Shown here one piece after another: positions 12,901-25,431 of a stretch of 64,000 bases of DNA. Numbering within the stretch: position 1 is the stretch's first letter; the number at the start of each line of letters is the position of its first letter. The notes below the pieces were generated by a model. That model had not been told where the DNA came from. It worked only from the letters and a program-made list of their open reading frames with translations, and did not search any database. Source of the DNA: Gordionus sp. m RMFG-2023 (Eukaryota; Nematomorpha; Gordioida; Chordodea; Parachordodidae); NCBI RefSeq assembly GCF_954871325.1, contig NC_088775.1, forward strand, positions 5,381,475 through 5,445,474, in the 5' to 3' direction. The translations under genes and the position numbers were made by a program.

Positions 12901-13772
12901 GGCTGATATCAAATTTTTAGTTTTCGGTTCCTCCTTTTCAGCTTTAAAAAACAAAATTCTCCTTTTTTTCAAAAAAATTTAAATAAATGTTATGGATCTT
13001 AATTGTAAAAATTTTTACAACTTGTTCAGATTGATATAATTTATAATATTTTATTTTAAGAAAATCCAACTCACATTTTATTTTGCAATTTTTAAAAGGC
13101 ATGGCCCTGGTTTGTATAATTTAAATAAGACCATATATTCAGGTCGGGTTCCGGGCTCAGCATATAAATCCTCTTCCGGTTTATAGAAATTTTAAAAACG
13201 GATTCCAGTTTATAGAAATTTTAAAACGGATTTCGGTTTATAAAAATAAAATAATTGAATACATTCCTTTCATTTAAAAAAAATATTAACCATATTTAGA
13301 TAGAACAAATGAAAATATTATTTTAAACGACCACAAAATCGAAATCTTAGACTTTAACAACACGGCACGACCTACGGTTGAGTTGAATCAAAATCTAGCC
13401 GATTATTTTATAGCGTCAGCCATCATTAAAAACGTATATCACCTTCTCACCGAAACAAAAAACGTGTCCAACGAAATTCGGCATAAAAAATTAGCCATAA
13501 AAATGCCCTCTAAAATTACCTCCACCGCCAAAACATTCAATAACAATAATTATAGTAGGGGTAATAGAAATAAAATTAAAACAGTCTCAGTTTCTAATAA
13601 TGTTAAACCAAACGTCATGATAAAAATGAAGAATGGTGATGATGTCAAAGCGATGAACCTTAACAGGAAAGCAAGTGCCGGTAGTAATATAAACCTAAAT
13701 AAGCCGGTTAAAATTTACGATGGGTCATCTAACAATAATCATATATTACTGAAGCGATTATTTACAAAATAA
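6998..13772 (+). CDS. KANSL3: KANSL3 homologue (NSL complex subunit 3)
   Basis: Ten exons: 6998-7194, 7237-7395, 7437-7527, 7570-7653, 8742-8843, 8915-9109, 9170-9685, 10081-10155, 11163-11322 and 13300-13772. All phases agree and give 683 aa. KANSL3/Rcd1 is a subunit of the nuclear KAT8/MOF NSL histone-acetyltransferase complex. Matches to the human protein, recalled from memory, run along its length: QDHSY near the N-terminus (human LDHSY), DLIKWLHSILV (human TKLIQWLHTTLV), then the alpha/beta-hydrolase-like core IIWGWNIGSLLSC, VDAVVCFGFPF and SSPVIYVVGQS. The nucleophile elbow is G-W-N-I-G, with Asn where a hydrolase has Ser, as in human KANSL3, so it is probably non-enzymatic. The tail is rich in N and K and shorter than in vertebrates. 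The first three introns are 42, 41 and 42 bp. Exon 9 could instead begin at 11181. The start codon rests on the position of the QDHSY block. Confidence 0.88.
7195..7236 (+). other. 42-bp intron 1 of the KANSL3 homologue
   Basis: GTTTATATTT...TTATACAG. Its length is a multiple of three and it has no stop, so the frame reads through; removing it joins SYN to DEDIIDV. The equally small introns at 7396-7436 and 7528-7569 support it being real. Confidence 0.7.
10200..10446. mobile_element. Family B miniature inverted-repeat element
   Basis: The left end TTAAGGCCTTAATTTATAG and the right end CTATAAATTATGGCCTAA are inverted repeats about 247 bp apart. Inner text (GCGTT, ATAACGCT) is shared with 30967-31590, 52910-53145 and 60255-60395. 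It is non-coding; the superfamily is not resolved because no clear target duplication is seen. Confidence 0.7.
10814..10917. mobile_element. Family C miniature hAT-like element (104 bp)
   Basis: It starts CAGCGACCTACATAGGTACC and ends GGGCCTGCAGGTCTCTG, a degenerate inverted repeat of the form CAGAGACCTGCAGG. The flanks TATTTTAT and ATTTTTAT are an imperfect 8-bp duplication. It belongs to the same family as 32700-32818. Confidence 0.65.
11323..13299 (+). other. KANSL3 intron 9 (2 kb)
   Basis: A long AT-rich intron. A GC-rich block at about 12765-12885 resembles family C termini. A minus-strand 68-codon open frame at 12503-12297 lies inside; I cannot assign it and it may be a transposon scrap. 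Confidence 0.6.
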
Positions 13773-13867
13773 AAAAATTATTATTATTAAATAACGATAT
13801 TAATATTTATTTTTCATAAAATTTGCTTTGTCTAATTTAACATTGTAAGTTACATTATGTAAATAAT

Positions 13868-13873
13868 AATAAA
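13868..13873 (+). terminator. Possible poly(A) signal of the KANSL3 homologue
   Basis: AATAAA about 95 bp after the stop codon. In AT-rich DNA the hexamer is common, so the weight is low. Confidence 0.3.
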
Positions 13874-16800
13874 AATTGTTATTCTTTTTGTATTATTGAA
13901 TTTCATAATGGATAAATTTAGATTTAGCATTTTTTTTGGTAAAGTTGCAAAAACATATGATACATTACAATCTAATACTTGTTTTCAACCATACTTAATG
14001 AAGTAGTTTATTTAATGTTTAAAAGTAAAATATATTTTTTTAGAAATAAATAAGAACATCAATTTAAGTCTAATATAGTTTGGGTACACTCGGACAACGT
14101 AAATATCTATGTAGTCGAATCTCGTAGTTCTTTTATTTTGACTAATTTCATAGATACTCAGGCTAAAAAAAACAATTGTCTCATCAAAATGTTGCTAAGA
14201 TTATTTTTAATTTATTATGAAATGTAATAAATACCATTTACTTTACAATATTGTAGAGGAGCGAAGAGCGAGCGTCCCTTAGAACGCCTATACTCCAATC
14301 AGCTCCTACGTGCACAAAAATTGCGCTTCCGGAATCTCTTGATGGCGATTCCGAAGCGAAAACCCGCCTATATGAAAAAATAAATATTTTTCCACTTTAA
14401 AATGGCGGTTAATGTGTTCCCGCTTGCTCCATGTATTTCCCCGGAAGGAAAAAGAGCAGAAGCCCTTTTTTTGAAATCTAACGTTACAAAGCTTCGTCCC
14501 ATATATCGCCATTTATTTCGCGCACGATTATAGTTTTTTCTGAGAGGTTTGTGCCGATATTTTGTGTGATGACGATTCTATTTTTGGAGAGTTTTGATTA
14601 CGTTGAAAGGGGTTGTTGGTGAAAAGAATTATAAACAATTTAGTCGGGTAATATTTACGCGCCAGATGGGGTTATAATATAAAATGATATAGCTGATACC
14701 TAACCGCCATCTATTGCGAAAAAATTATTATTTTTTATTTTAAATTCTCAAAAAGGTATTGGAATAAAAAAAAGCATCAATACTAAATTTTTTAAAAATA
14801 GTTTCATTCTAAAAAGAAAATAACCCCCCCCCCCCCTTTTTTTTTATAGTCTTTTTTAATGTCTTCATAGATCATATATATATATTATATATTTCTTTTT
14901 TTTTATATTTAATTTTTAATATATCCATTTTAATATATATTTTTTAATCCTCTGTAATTTTAATGAAAATCAAAAAATAAAATACAGTTTAATATAAAAA
15001 AAAAAAAATTTAAGAGATTATCATAAGTTTGAAATATGAGAAATGACAGAATCTGGGCCAAAGGATTTTAACGACAGCTTATTGTCGGTTCTGATTTTAA
15101 CCGGTCCATTTTATGTTTTCAGTATAGTGATATATACCATAAAATGGCTCTCTTTTCATAAGAAAATATTGATTTACTGGATAATATAAATCTTCCGAAG
15201 TTCATATCTCTATTATTATTATCATCATTTATATAACAGTTACCCTTAGTTTAAATAATATCATCGTATTAACACTATATTAGAAAGTTTATTTAGAAGA
15301 ACCCAAAATTTTCATTTGTGAATGGTTTTCGAATTGGATCGATTATTAAAATCCGGGGATTATACCTATTTCCAAGACCGGTAAATTGAACTTAACTTAT
15401 GTTTAAAATGTACAATATAAATTTTGATTATCATCCAAAATCCAAGTTTGTAGCTATCCGAACCCGATTCCAATTTATAAGTCTATTGTGTTAGAGTTTG
15501 GAGACAAAACCAGAAAACATGGAACTCTTCCGTGTTACATCTAAAAATTCTTTAGGAATTGGAACCGTCTAACTCGGATTAAAATATGAAATCATTTTTT
15601 AAAAATTTGGATGTAAAACAATAGATTCGATTATTATCTCTTTTTTTTTTAAATGTAGAAAAGATATTTTTGATCAAAATTTTATATGAAACTACAAAAA
15701 TCAATTTAAAAAAAAATCTTATAATTAATCACGCATAATAATCTTTCAAAATGGAATAAAAAATAAAATAAACTCTTAAAAATAAGTAGATCTAGTGAGT
15801 TAAAAATACATTTTAAAAGACAAATTTAATGATCTAAAAGTATATAAATGTAATAATTACAAACATATAAAAGGGTAAAAACTTCTTTAACTTTTAAATA
15901 ATTGGATAAAAGAATATTTTAAAAAATCGATTTTGTATAAATAAATACTAGAACGAGAGAATGTCTCTTTATAATTTGGTTTTTTATCTATTTAAGCGGA
16001 ATGTTACATTTATGAAATACTTACGTTATATTCTGGTAATCTCAAAACTCATATAGGCATATCAAGTCTAGACCCTCCAAAAAAGTTTTCAAATCTTTGT
16101 CCCGGCAATTCATACTCCATATTATTTTTGAAGGTTCTAGTCATTTAATAAAATTTTTCAAAAAATCTAAAATTTAAACCCTCTTTTAAAATTTAGAGGA
16201 ACCAGTTCTAGCAAAAGTGCAAATAATTTATATTGCATTATATAAACATTTGTGGGATTCATTTTAGATGGTTTATAGGAAAATCGCCTGAAGCGCGTCA
16301 TATTTATGAATCGGATTATTTACCTACTCGAGGAAAATGGGGAAAAAAAATTAAGCACCGAAGGAAAACAAGAAATTTTGATTTCTTTTTTTAAAAAATA
16401 TACGCTTCGCTAGGCAGAACGCGAACAATGCATTACAAATGATATCGTGCAAATTGATAACAATTATGAATATTAATAAAAAGTCAAACTAGTTTGCTTC
16501 TTTTTTTTCGAAAACGATCAATTAGGTCGCACCATTAAAATATTTTTACCGATAATCAAAGTCCCGCCGCTTTTCAAAGTTGGGTCCGAAAGAAATATAT
16601 TAAATCAATGTAAGGGGCAAAACCAATCACTGAGTCGGATTTCTTATTTATTATTGAGAAATCACCAACAAATACAAAATTTATTTTTATTAATTTAAAA
16701 AATAGTATCTTTTTCGTATTATATTAACGAACGCGAAAGTAATAAAATTGATAATATATCGATAAAATAAAATTAATCTTATAATTAGTTAATTACAATT

Positions 16801-18950
16801 CGAAAAAAGAAAAGATCATTTCCCTATGGGGTTTTTCATTGCTCTCTAACTTTAGGTAACCTCGTTTTTAAAAAAATGATTATATTAATAAATAAAAAAA
16901 AGCATAACATATAATTATTGGTATATTTTGTATTTTAATTCTTACTTATTTAATCATACTTCTTAAATTATCTAATTTAAAGTAGGTTGAAATGTCGATG
17001 GTATTTGATCAGTTCCCAATTTGCAATGCTAGGATTTAAATTTAAAACTATTAAGAATACTATGAGAGCATCATCCGCCGGCTAGAAAATTAAAAACTTA
17101 GAGAGCTCAATGTCTCATAGTTTAGGAGCTTAGGAGACAAATTTTCTAATTGACCCCATATTCGGGATGCGGTGACAATAAGACCGGGGCGAGATAGTTC
17201 TAGGTGAATTAGAAACAGGGTATTACATTTAATATGTAGCATAAGTCAAGAAAAATCTCTTATAAAAAAAGTTATTTATAATTATATTTCCATTACTTAA
17301 AAAAGGGCTAAAAAATTAATTTTTGCCTATATCTCTTGATCATTAAGCTCTGCCCAGAGGGCTCTGTAGCCCGACCCATATTTAGGTTCACAGTGCGGGT
17401 ACAGCTCTGGTACATTTTCGGCAATTTTTTAAATAAAATACTCCCCATCTTTTTATAAAAAACAGATTCTAATTCAATTAATACTTATCTTTTGTAGGAG
17501 TCTGACTGATGAAACTAACAAGAACATAAATATTTAACCTAATTTCATAAATATAGAGAATTTCTACTAGTTTAGAACTATTCGTCATCTGGCTAGATTA
17601 TCAAGACTCCAAAGGAGTATAAAATATCTTATTTATTTTTTAAACGTACTAATATGGAAAAATAATCAATTGAATTATCACGTCTTCGTAGAAATGAAAA
17701 TATTTTGATGTGAGAAATATTTGTCAGAAAATGATGTATTCTTGCATAGCTATAGGGAAATTATTTATTTGTATAATCTACAAAATTCTTCTAAAGGTTT
17801 CAGGTTTCATATCAAGTTTAAAAGATTCGAGTCAAAATTTAGTGAAGGTTTGAAAAAAAAGTCTCTTGAACGCGTGTGAGCCCAGTCCGCAACCTCTCCT
17901 AAGCCATCTTTTATCTTGACCACCGTTTATTTACAATCAGGGTCTTGAACCTAAAAAAAATTTTTAAAGGGTTTATTTTAGAATCGGGATCAGGACAAAA
18001 TTAAATTCTGAATCGAATTCGTTTCCAAGATGGCGGGTTACGCAAAAAAAAATTCAATATTATAATTTGTATTTTAGATATTATTTATTTAATGTATGAA
18101 TAATAATGATGATGATATAATTATTGTATTTGTACTATTATTATTATTATTATTTATTAATAATGGAACTATAAATATAAATATCGTTTCACAGCTGATT
18201 ATAATGATGACTATTTTAGCATATTGTATAATATAAGAATATTAGAAAAATTGTAAAAATAGATAAATTAAAATAAAAGATTTTTATTATTTTTCTTCTA
18301 TATTTTAAAAATAATGTTCAGCATTTTTTTTTTAAAAAAAATCATGATTATAAAAATTGAGTTTTTTTTTTGTAATATCAAAAACAATATTTTTTTTAAA
18401 TATAATTTGAAAATATTTTTAATAAAAAAAAAAGACCAGGTGATTAAAACATTATTATTGTTATTTTTTTTTAAAAAAAAAAATTTGAATATTTAAAAAA
18501 AAAACGATAATATAAGAATTACGAAATGTTACGTTTTCATTTATAATCTTCTGTTTTTAATTGTAAATTATCAAGAAATCGTCGGTCTTAGAATTTGGAG
18601 TAGTCCAGTCGACATTCACAAAATGTTTGAGTTAGAAGTGGATAATAACTTATTTATTGAAAAAATATTAATCTTTGTCTCTGTCAAAATTGATCAATAA
18701 GCTATTACCTATTTTTGATTTAAAACTTTCAATGTTGATTTTTCTCATTTTAAACATTTGCGTAAGTGGAGCACTCCAATTCTAGGCCGACGAAATAAAG
18801 AAAGAAAGAAAATATCCACAGATTTTATTCACGGATGGAAAATAAATTTTTTAATTTTTTTCTAGTGGATAAATTTTATTAATTTGTGTTTTTGCATTTA
18901 TATATTATTTTTCTCTCATCATTTGGCAATACCACAAAAATTGATTAAAA
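13874..18950. other. Intergenic spacer between convergent genes
   Basis: About 5 kb of AT-rich sequence with homopolymer runs, for example 14 C at about 14823 and A/T tracts at 18300-18510. No gene is recognised. The exception in composition is the GC-richer island at 14256-14560, listed separately. Confidence 0.6.
14256..14560. other. GC-richer island of unknown nature
   Basis: About 300 bp with visibly higher GC and several CpGs (GAGCGAAGAGCGAGCG, CGCTTCCGGAATC, ATTTCGCGCACG) in otherwise AT-rich spacer. A 68-codon minus-strand open frame (14512-14306) lies within it, but I recognise no domain and no splice partners. It could be a transposon remnant, an old exon or a regulatory element. 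Confidence 0.45.
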
Positions 18951-18956
18951 GCCAGT

Positions 18957-19130
18957 GTTGTTAAAACGGCACAATTTTAACCGATTTTTAAATCTAGATT
19001 TTATCCCAAAATAATATCACGCATGCGCCAAGATATCGTTAACAGATGTCCAAACCTTTCTGCCATCCACTAGCAAAATCTCCAGGCTTTCGTGATATTT
19101 TTTAGCTAAAATATTGGAATTTTTTTTTGA
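18957..19130. mobile_element. Family A miniature element, partial
   Basis: It starts with GTGTTGTTAAAACGGCACAATTTTAACCG, a variant of the family A end (GTGTTGTTAAACGGCTCAATTTGAGCCG). The inner text (AATATCACGC, AAATCTCCAGGC) matches the intact copy at 56769-56938. The right end is lost. Confidence 0.6.
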
Positions 19131-19319
19131 AAAAAATAATACCGCGACAAAATGTTAAAGAAAATATTTTTTTTAAAAAAAGTATAATTCCTATTAGGGC
19201 TTATATAAATAATATAATGTATAAAAAATAGGATGAGCTTAAAAAAAAAATAAATATGAGAGAAAACAAATTGATTAATACTTTTTTTTAAATGTAATAA
19301 CTTAAAATGATTATTTTTT

Positions 19320-22300
19320 TCAAGCTAGGAGAAGATTCTTCAAATTTTTATCGAGAATCGTATTCTTAACGGCGTTAAACACTCGTTCGATATTGTGTGT
19401 ATCTATAGCGGTGGTGTGATGATGAAACAGTGGTCTCTCCTTGTCCCTCCTGACGCTGAGAAAGGAGTCCAGTATGGATTTCTGAATATTTCTCAATCGG
19501 CCCTCGGTCTCCTGATCACATCGTTCCTCGACGCTATCGCCACCAGCGATAATAGCGCCGTTACCAACATGACCGTTATCAAGATGGTCGTTATTAATGA
19601 GTTTATCGGCGCTGGCAGAGGAGACTTGGTTCTGCTGCAAAAGTATGTTCCGCTTCAGCAGGTCGGTTTTGTTGAGGAATAGGATGATCGAAACGGAGCT
19701 GAAGAAACGATTGTTGACGATGGTCTCGAATATGGCTCGGGCTTCGTCCATTTTGCTCAACGGCAAGTTGCCGCTATAACTGGTCCTTTTATGGCCATCG
19801 AAGCTTTTCGGAACTTGGTTCACGTCATTATTCGTTTTTTCTTAATTATTAATTTTGGGTAAACGGGTATATACGCAAATCTAAATATAGATAAATTATC
19901 GGCAATGTGTGGCCTAATAAAATTCTTTGAAATTTAATAAAAAGATAAGTTATTATACGCAAGTTGAAATACATTTTCCGATAAATGATTGATAAAATAT
20001 ACGGACTCAAATGTGGAAAAATAATATCGGCCGCTTAAAAAACCGGTTAAACTTAGTTTTTAGCCAAAAAAAAACTATCACCTCGGTCTGTGTTTTTTTT
20101 AAAAAATAATATTTATATGTTAGCGTTAATGTGTTATTTTTTTTCATCATTTTTTTGAGGCGCAAAATCAGATTTTACAGTTCCATCATGTTTGGAATAC
20201 CTACCCTATGAATTTCGAACAAATATTTCCGTGAACTTTTAAACTTAATATAATTTATAGTAGATTTTCCGTATATATTTTTTTTATATAAATTATAAAT
20301 GACACAAAGGTTAAGAACAAAATTGTCTACAATTCATAAGATAGGTATTCCAAACATGATAGAATTGTATTTCCGGTAAAATCCGATTTATAAATTTTTA
20401 AAAAGCGCTCAAAAAAAATTTAAATTTGTAAAAATAACACATTGACGCTAACATAGAAATATATATAGCTCAACTTTGAAAGAAATCAAAAATAAATTAA
20501 CAGGAGCCTCAACGCTCGACCGGTTTTGTAATTGAACCGAATTAGGCTGTGTTCATAGTGGGATCTGAATCTGACATGATATAACAGCTGATCGATTTTT
20601 GTAATCTGTTTATGAGATCAATTTTTCTTTAAAATAATATTAATTTTATCTATAATTCTATTTAATAATTTAAGAGATATTGATTTTAATAAGGAAAAAG
20701 TTGTCCCATAAACAGTTTTAAAAATCGATCAGCTGTTGAATCGTGTCGGCCATAGCCATTACCTAACTATTCCTGATTTCGTCTAAAATGTATTCCAGTG
20801 GCCATAGACTTTAAGAGTCATTTTTTAATTTACATAAACAGCCAACACACGGATTGGCTGGAATATTAATCGGACAATTTTTATCCTAAACCATTAATAT
20901 AAGGTTTACATACTATGATGACTATGTTTGGCAATGAACGTAATTAGGCCATATAAATAAATTATCTCCATATGGAATTTGGCCACGTCTAAATTATATA
21001 TAAAAAATAATGATAAAAATTAAAACCTAGTTGTTTAACGTTTGTGATTGGGCAAGAGTCGCCATTATTATTATCGCCGATAAGAGCCGATTGAAAAATG
21101 GAAGAAGAATCTATGATGAATATGATGGACGTGACACCTTCAAAACATTGCACCCATTTTTGTCTTTGAGATCGTTGGCCTCCTACATCCACGAATCTAT
21201 TTCATCAAATTAATAATAAGTACCATTCCATGTAATAAAATAAGACAATTGTTTTTTTTAGATGTAAATATAATATACTAATTTAATTTTGTTCTATTAA
21301 CAAAAATTTTATAGAGTTTTTTTTAGAATAATTGTTTCCAAATAATAAAAATTGAGCTAAAATTTATATACAACTTTTAGTTATATAATCATTCATAATT
21401 TTTTAATATATATATATATATGAGAGGTCAAAAAGTAAAGGCAAAATTTCTATAAAAAAATAATTTTTTTTATTATTTTTAAACAAAAATATTGATAATT
21501 TTTAAAAAAATCATTTTAATGGTGCTGAAATTATTGAATGAAGATGGATAGGTATTTGCCCGGTTTCAATTTTTGAAAAATTTAATATATATATTTTAAA
21601 TATAATTTACAATTGTCTACGGCTTTTTTAAACTTTTAAGCGTTTTTTGAACTTTTTTTTCCCAAGCCTTGAGAAAATGTTATAAAATGCTGGTTTATTT
21701 ATAAATTTTCGTACAAAAAAAATTGTAAAATATTTGTCGATATAAAATTGAAAAAAAAAAAATTTTGAGGAAATTTAAAACAAACAATAAAAAAAATTAG
21801 TGGTAATTTTCTTATTATATATATTAGAGACCTGCAGAAATACCAATTGCATGGCCCGGCCTAACGTTGTAAGATATGATATTTCGGCCCGGTCAGGATT
21901 ATTCGGTCTGAGCCAGATTTTAAAAATTATTTCAACCGGACCGTGTAACTGCGGGCTTTGGTCCAGGCTTGAAGGTCTCTCTTAAGCTATGCTGAATATA
22001 AAAGTGTATATGTCGTCGGGGCATAGGTAACCGGGATTTAGAAATTTTTTTAAAACAATTTAAATATTGATTCGTTCCTCATATTTTCGAAAACCGTTTA
22101 ATACAGCCAAATTTAAATGGAGCAAGGCTCAGTGATTGATCTTATCCTAAAAGCAGTGGTCAGTTTAAAAATGCAAAAAAATAAACAAGCCTGAGCTAGT
22201 CCCAAAAAATGGTCACTTCTGCAGGTCCGTGAATATTTTTCTTTATTATTTAAAATGGAAAACCTAAAAGGGTGTCCGTGGATGTCTATCACGTGTTCTA

Positions 22301-24272
22301 CGATACATTTTGTTGCTTTTCGACAATGCAATATATCATCGTTGGTCGGAACGTAACCCTATAAGTAATGTAACAATTTCTCATACATGTCAATTAAATT
22401 TAATATTTTTTTGTTATTATTTTATTAAATTAATTATCTAAAAATTATATTTATATTTTAAAAGGTAAAAAAAAAGAATAATAAATAATTTTGGATAAAT
22501 TAAATAACAAAAAAAAATTCCATAGAACCTAAAATTAAATACTTGACCTGTATTAGAGATTTTAAAAATAAATCTAATTCAAAAATGGCGGCCCAATTTT
22601 TTAATTTAATTTTTATTAGATCTCTTCATCAGATCTATTTTTCTTTAGAAATCAAAGTTGGATTATTAAAAAAAAACATGTTATTTTAACGAAATAAGAA
22701 AAATTATAAGCACTAAAGGATAATATAGTGTTGTAAAAAACCGATTTTGGCAGATTTTTAAAAATGGTCCGATTAAGATGTATAGCCAAAATAATATGTA
22801 AGACTCGATGCAAAATCTCCCCCCCCCACCTGTGTACGTGCCTGTAACTGGAGATTTAGATATCTCATAGGTGCATAAAAGTTTGGACTTCTATTTTCCA
22901 AATAGAGTCTTACATATTATTTTGGCTAAATTATTAATTGAGCTATTCTCAACCACACTTGATAATAAATAATTTTATAGTTATTCTTGAAAATCATTTT
23001 CATAAAAATATTAAGAAAACATAATCATTTTAAAAGTCCAGGAATAATATCTGTCCAAGTCTAACCAAGATGATATGCATTTCATGCATGGTTCTAAATT
23101 TTTACAATTATATCTGTGATAAATATTGAATTTTATATGTATACATGAGTTAAACAGTATACTATTCAAAATAGTTTATTCGATGGAGTTGGTGTATTGG
23201 CCAATCTAATTGTATTAGTTGATATCAGTATTGGACAATACTATCTATTTTAAAAGATATCAATATCTCAACCCTTAGATATTTTTCAAATACAAATTAT
23301 TAAACAGATAAGAAACAAAGCAATTAAAATAAAATATTAGGCTTAGGATCCATTAGTCTTCATTTCCACAAAAAATATTTTCCGATTTTTAATCTAAGCT
23401 AATCTTTCAATTTTAATGAAGGTTGTGGTTGTAATTCATTCTTCAAAAGTTTATTCTTTATAATAGTTATTTCTACAATTAAATCTTAAAAGGAAACACT
23501 TGGTGTTATTTAAAAGTAAATAAACAGTAAGATGAAATTGTTTTTAAATTTAACCACAAATGTAGAGAAAATTTAACCAGTGTTTTAAAAAATTATTATC
23601 CAGTATAATAATGTAATTTAAATATTATATTTATTTTTGTCAATTAATTTGAAAAAAGCTGGTCATAACCCATGCATGAAAATCTGATTATTGAACGATT
23701 TATATTAATATCAAAATTATTACATGTCTTGCGATCCTGTCTAAATTTTCCATGAAGTATACTATTCCATCATTCTATAAAAAAATAATATTTTAATAAC
23801 ATAATAATGATACTACCATTTGATATTGAGTCTTGTATTCAAAAATATGCATAATGGCATTATCTTGCCATATTTTTTTGATGATAATAATCAAATTTAC
23901 AAACATTTCTTCATTTATATCAACTAAATTATCAAAATTAAGAATTGTCTGAGAACTAACTTCATTCATTTTATGTTCCCATGGAATATTTAACTTTCTT
24001 CTAAGATCTAAAAACAACTTTGCACCTTTAATAATATTATGATATATTGTTGATCTATATTCATCGATATCTTTAGTATTAAATTCAATTCCATTAATAA
24101 TCTTCATCTGCTTCATAAATGTACTTTTACCACTTTCTCCTGGGCCTAAAAGAAGCAATTTTATTTGCCGCTTATACTCTTTATTATCTTTTTTTATTAA
24201 CTTATCTATCATTTTACTTTTTGATTTAGCCTCACTTTCGGGATTAAAACAAAAGTTACAATTAAATGCCAT
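19320..24272 (-). CDS. GNA12/13: G protein alpha subunit, G12/13 class
   Basis: Five exons on the minus strand: 24272-23817, 23774-23724, 22358-22264, 21196-21027 and 19840-19320, all in phase, giving 430 aa. Members are membrane-bound GTP switches that pass receptor signals to RhoGEFs. Motifs: P-loop GPGESGKST (about residues 44-52), switch [11 protein letters not shown], switch [24 protein letters not shown] (base recognition) and TTAIDT. The C-terminus ([14 protein letters not shown]) resembles the G12/13 type (NLKDIMLQ). MAFNCNFCF offers two N-terminal cysteines for palmitoylation. It is about 50 residues longer than human G-alpha-13 (377 aa, from memory). Most of the excess follows FIIDSSS, around switch III, where the usual EDRxTNRLxES stretch is replaced by an N/S-rich insert reaching [10 protein letters not shown] second, smaller insert lies between NKTDLL and the TTAID motif. 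Intron 1 is 42 bp; the others are 1.1-1.4 kb. Confidence 0.92.
20113..20470. mobile_element. Family E miniature element with long inverted arms
   Basis: It lies in G-alpha intron 4. The left arm (TGTTAGCGTTAATGTGTTAT ... CATGTTTGGAATACCTACC) is mirrored by the right arm over about 150 bp, with the two arms meeting around an AT-rich loop. A second copy is at 53640-53985. It is non-coding. Confidence 0.7.
20555..20740. mobile_element. Family F palindromic element
   Basis: GACATGATATAACAGCTGATCGATTTTT on the left is mirrored by AAAAATCGATCAGCTGTTGAATCGTGTC on the right, giving a hairpin-like element of about 185 bp in G-alpha intron 4. A shorter palindrome with CAGCTGGTGATATGACATTTT is at 30087-30192. 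Confidence 0.6.
21825..21981. mobile_element. Family C element in G-alpha intron 3
   Basis: It starts TAGAGACCTGCAG and ends GGTCTCTC with GC-rich inner blocks (GGCCCGGCC, GGCCCGGTC). A second GC-rich block of similar type is at about 22120-22235 in the same intron. It is non-coding and unrelated to the host gene. Confidence 0.55.
22726..22959. mobile_element. Family A palindromic element in G-alpha intron 2
   Basis: TAGTGTTG at the left end and CAACCACACTT at the right. Inner arms GCCAAAATAATATGTAAGACTC and GAGTCTTACATATTATTTTGGC are perfect inverted complements over 22 bp. Length is about 234 bp. It is a long-arm relative of the family A copy at 56769-56938. Confidence 0.65.
23775..23816 (-). 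other. 42-bp intron 1 of the G-alpha gene
   Basis: On the minus strand GTAGTATCAT...TTTTTATAG. It separates TQYQM from [14 protein letters not shown], which matches the GESVKYFLDNLDRI stretch of human G-alpha-12/13. Confidence 0.85.
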
Positions 24273-24489
24273 AAAGTTTGATACATATAATATATTTTAT
24301 ATCATATGTTTAAATATCATTATTTTGTATCCTCGAAGAATTAAATATTAGAAAGCCATTCTTCACTGCCGTTAATTTACAAGACAATAATTGCCATAAT
24401 AAATTTATTTATCCTGTCTTTATTTAAGCTAATGAGATAAATAGCTTAAACTAATATACGTAAATCTAAGTATAATTTTATATATACAA

Positions 24490-24630
24490 AACACAGAGTT
24501 GGGCAGTACGAATATATGTAACTTTTTTAAAATTTTGGAAGTATCTTGTATCTAAGATACAAATTATGTCTGTATCTTAATCAACTTTGTATTGTATTCT
24601 AAAAGATACGGACACTTAAAAAAATTTTTT
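24490..24630. mobile_element. Short element beginning CAGAGTTGGGCAGTA
   Basis: It starts CAGAGTTGGGCAG, with several GTATCT/AGATAC words inside. It is related in word content to the intact family D element at 56026-56181. The right end is not clear. Confidence 0.4.
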
Positions 24631-24846
24631 AGTTAATTTAAATAGTATTAAAATTTAAAATGATATTATTCATGAAAAATTTAATCCGAATTTGAATATT
24701 TTAAGATAATGTATGATATATGGCGCTGGTTTTCCTATATCTAATTGCAAGCAACTACTATTTTATTTGAACGTTTTATATCCATCTATTATAAAATAAT
24801 GATTGAAGAAGAAGTTAGAATAATACCTTTATCTTTGTCAGATAAT

Positions 24847-24990
24847 CAGGGCCGTAGCCAAGGGAAAGTGGGGGGGGGGGGGGGGGGAGGCCAGGTCTCC
24901 AAAAAAAAATTTCTGGCCCCCAAACCTGGCCCCCAGAAAAAATCTTTGGCCCCCAAAAATTTTTTCGCGTACCAAAAATTTTTTATAATT
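24847..24990. mobile_element. hAT-like terminus with poly-G tract
   Basis: CAGGGCCGTAGCC followed by 18 G (24870-24887), then GGCCCCC-rich text. Termini of the form CAGGGGCGTAGCNAG followed by a G run are familiar from hAT-type elements. It may be the left end of the decayed transposase region that follows, but no matching right end was found. Confidence 0.5.
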
Positions 24991-25431
24991 GATTATTTTT
25001 ATATTTTAAAAATATATTTAAAATATTTATTCAAAAAACCTGTCTTGTTAGTAAATTTCTTTCTATCCTGTTTTATTTTTATCCAATAAAAAAATCATCA
25101 TTCATTCATATTTTATCATTTTCATGTGTGTTTGTATATAACATTATATAGGCGCTTAATTATAACGTTTAAATTGTAAATGATAATTATTTTATTTATT
25201 ATGGTTAAATCACAATATTATCATCTTTTGAATGTCTCTGATATTGATCTGGGTGCAAATCATAAAAAACCGGGATTTTCTGAAACTAATCAAGTGATTG
25301 CTCAAGGCTTGATATATATATATATATATATATAAATCTAAGGAAACAGATTGATACCGATTCGTAAATATTTATTAAAATAAAAGGTTATTATTTAATT
25401 TTTATAAAATTTGGTAATTATTGTGCAGTGT

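Noticed and set aside
18314-18496. Open frame of 60 codons of mostly F, I, K and N
   Set aside because: Low-complexity A/T DNA with no conserved content.
19395-19779. Plus-strand open frames opposite the last G-alpha exon
   Set aside because: Antisense shadows of a strongly supported exon on the minus strand.
24745-25089. Open frame of 114 codons through the poly-G tract
   Set aside because: It runs through a transposon terminus and homopolymers; its glycine run comes from the G18 tract.
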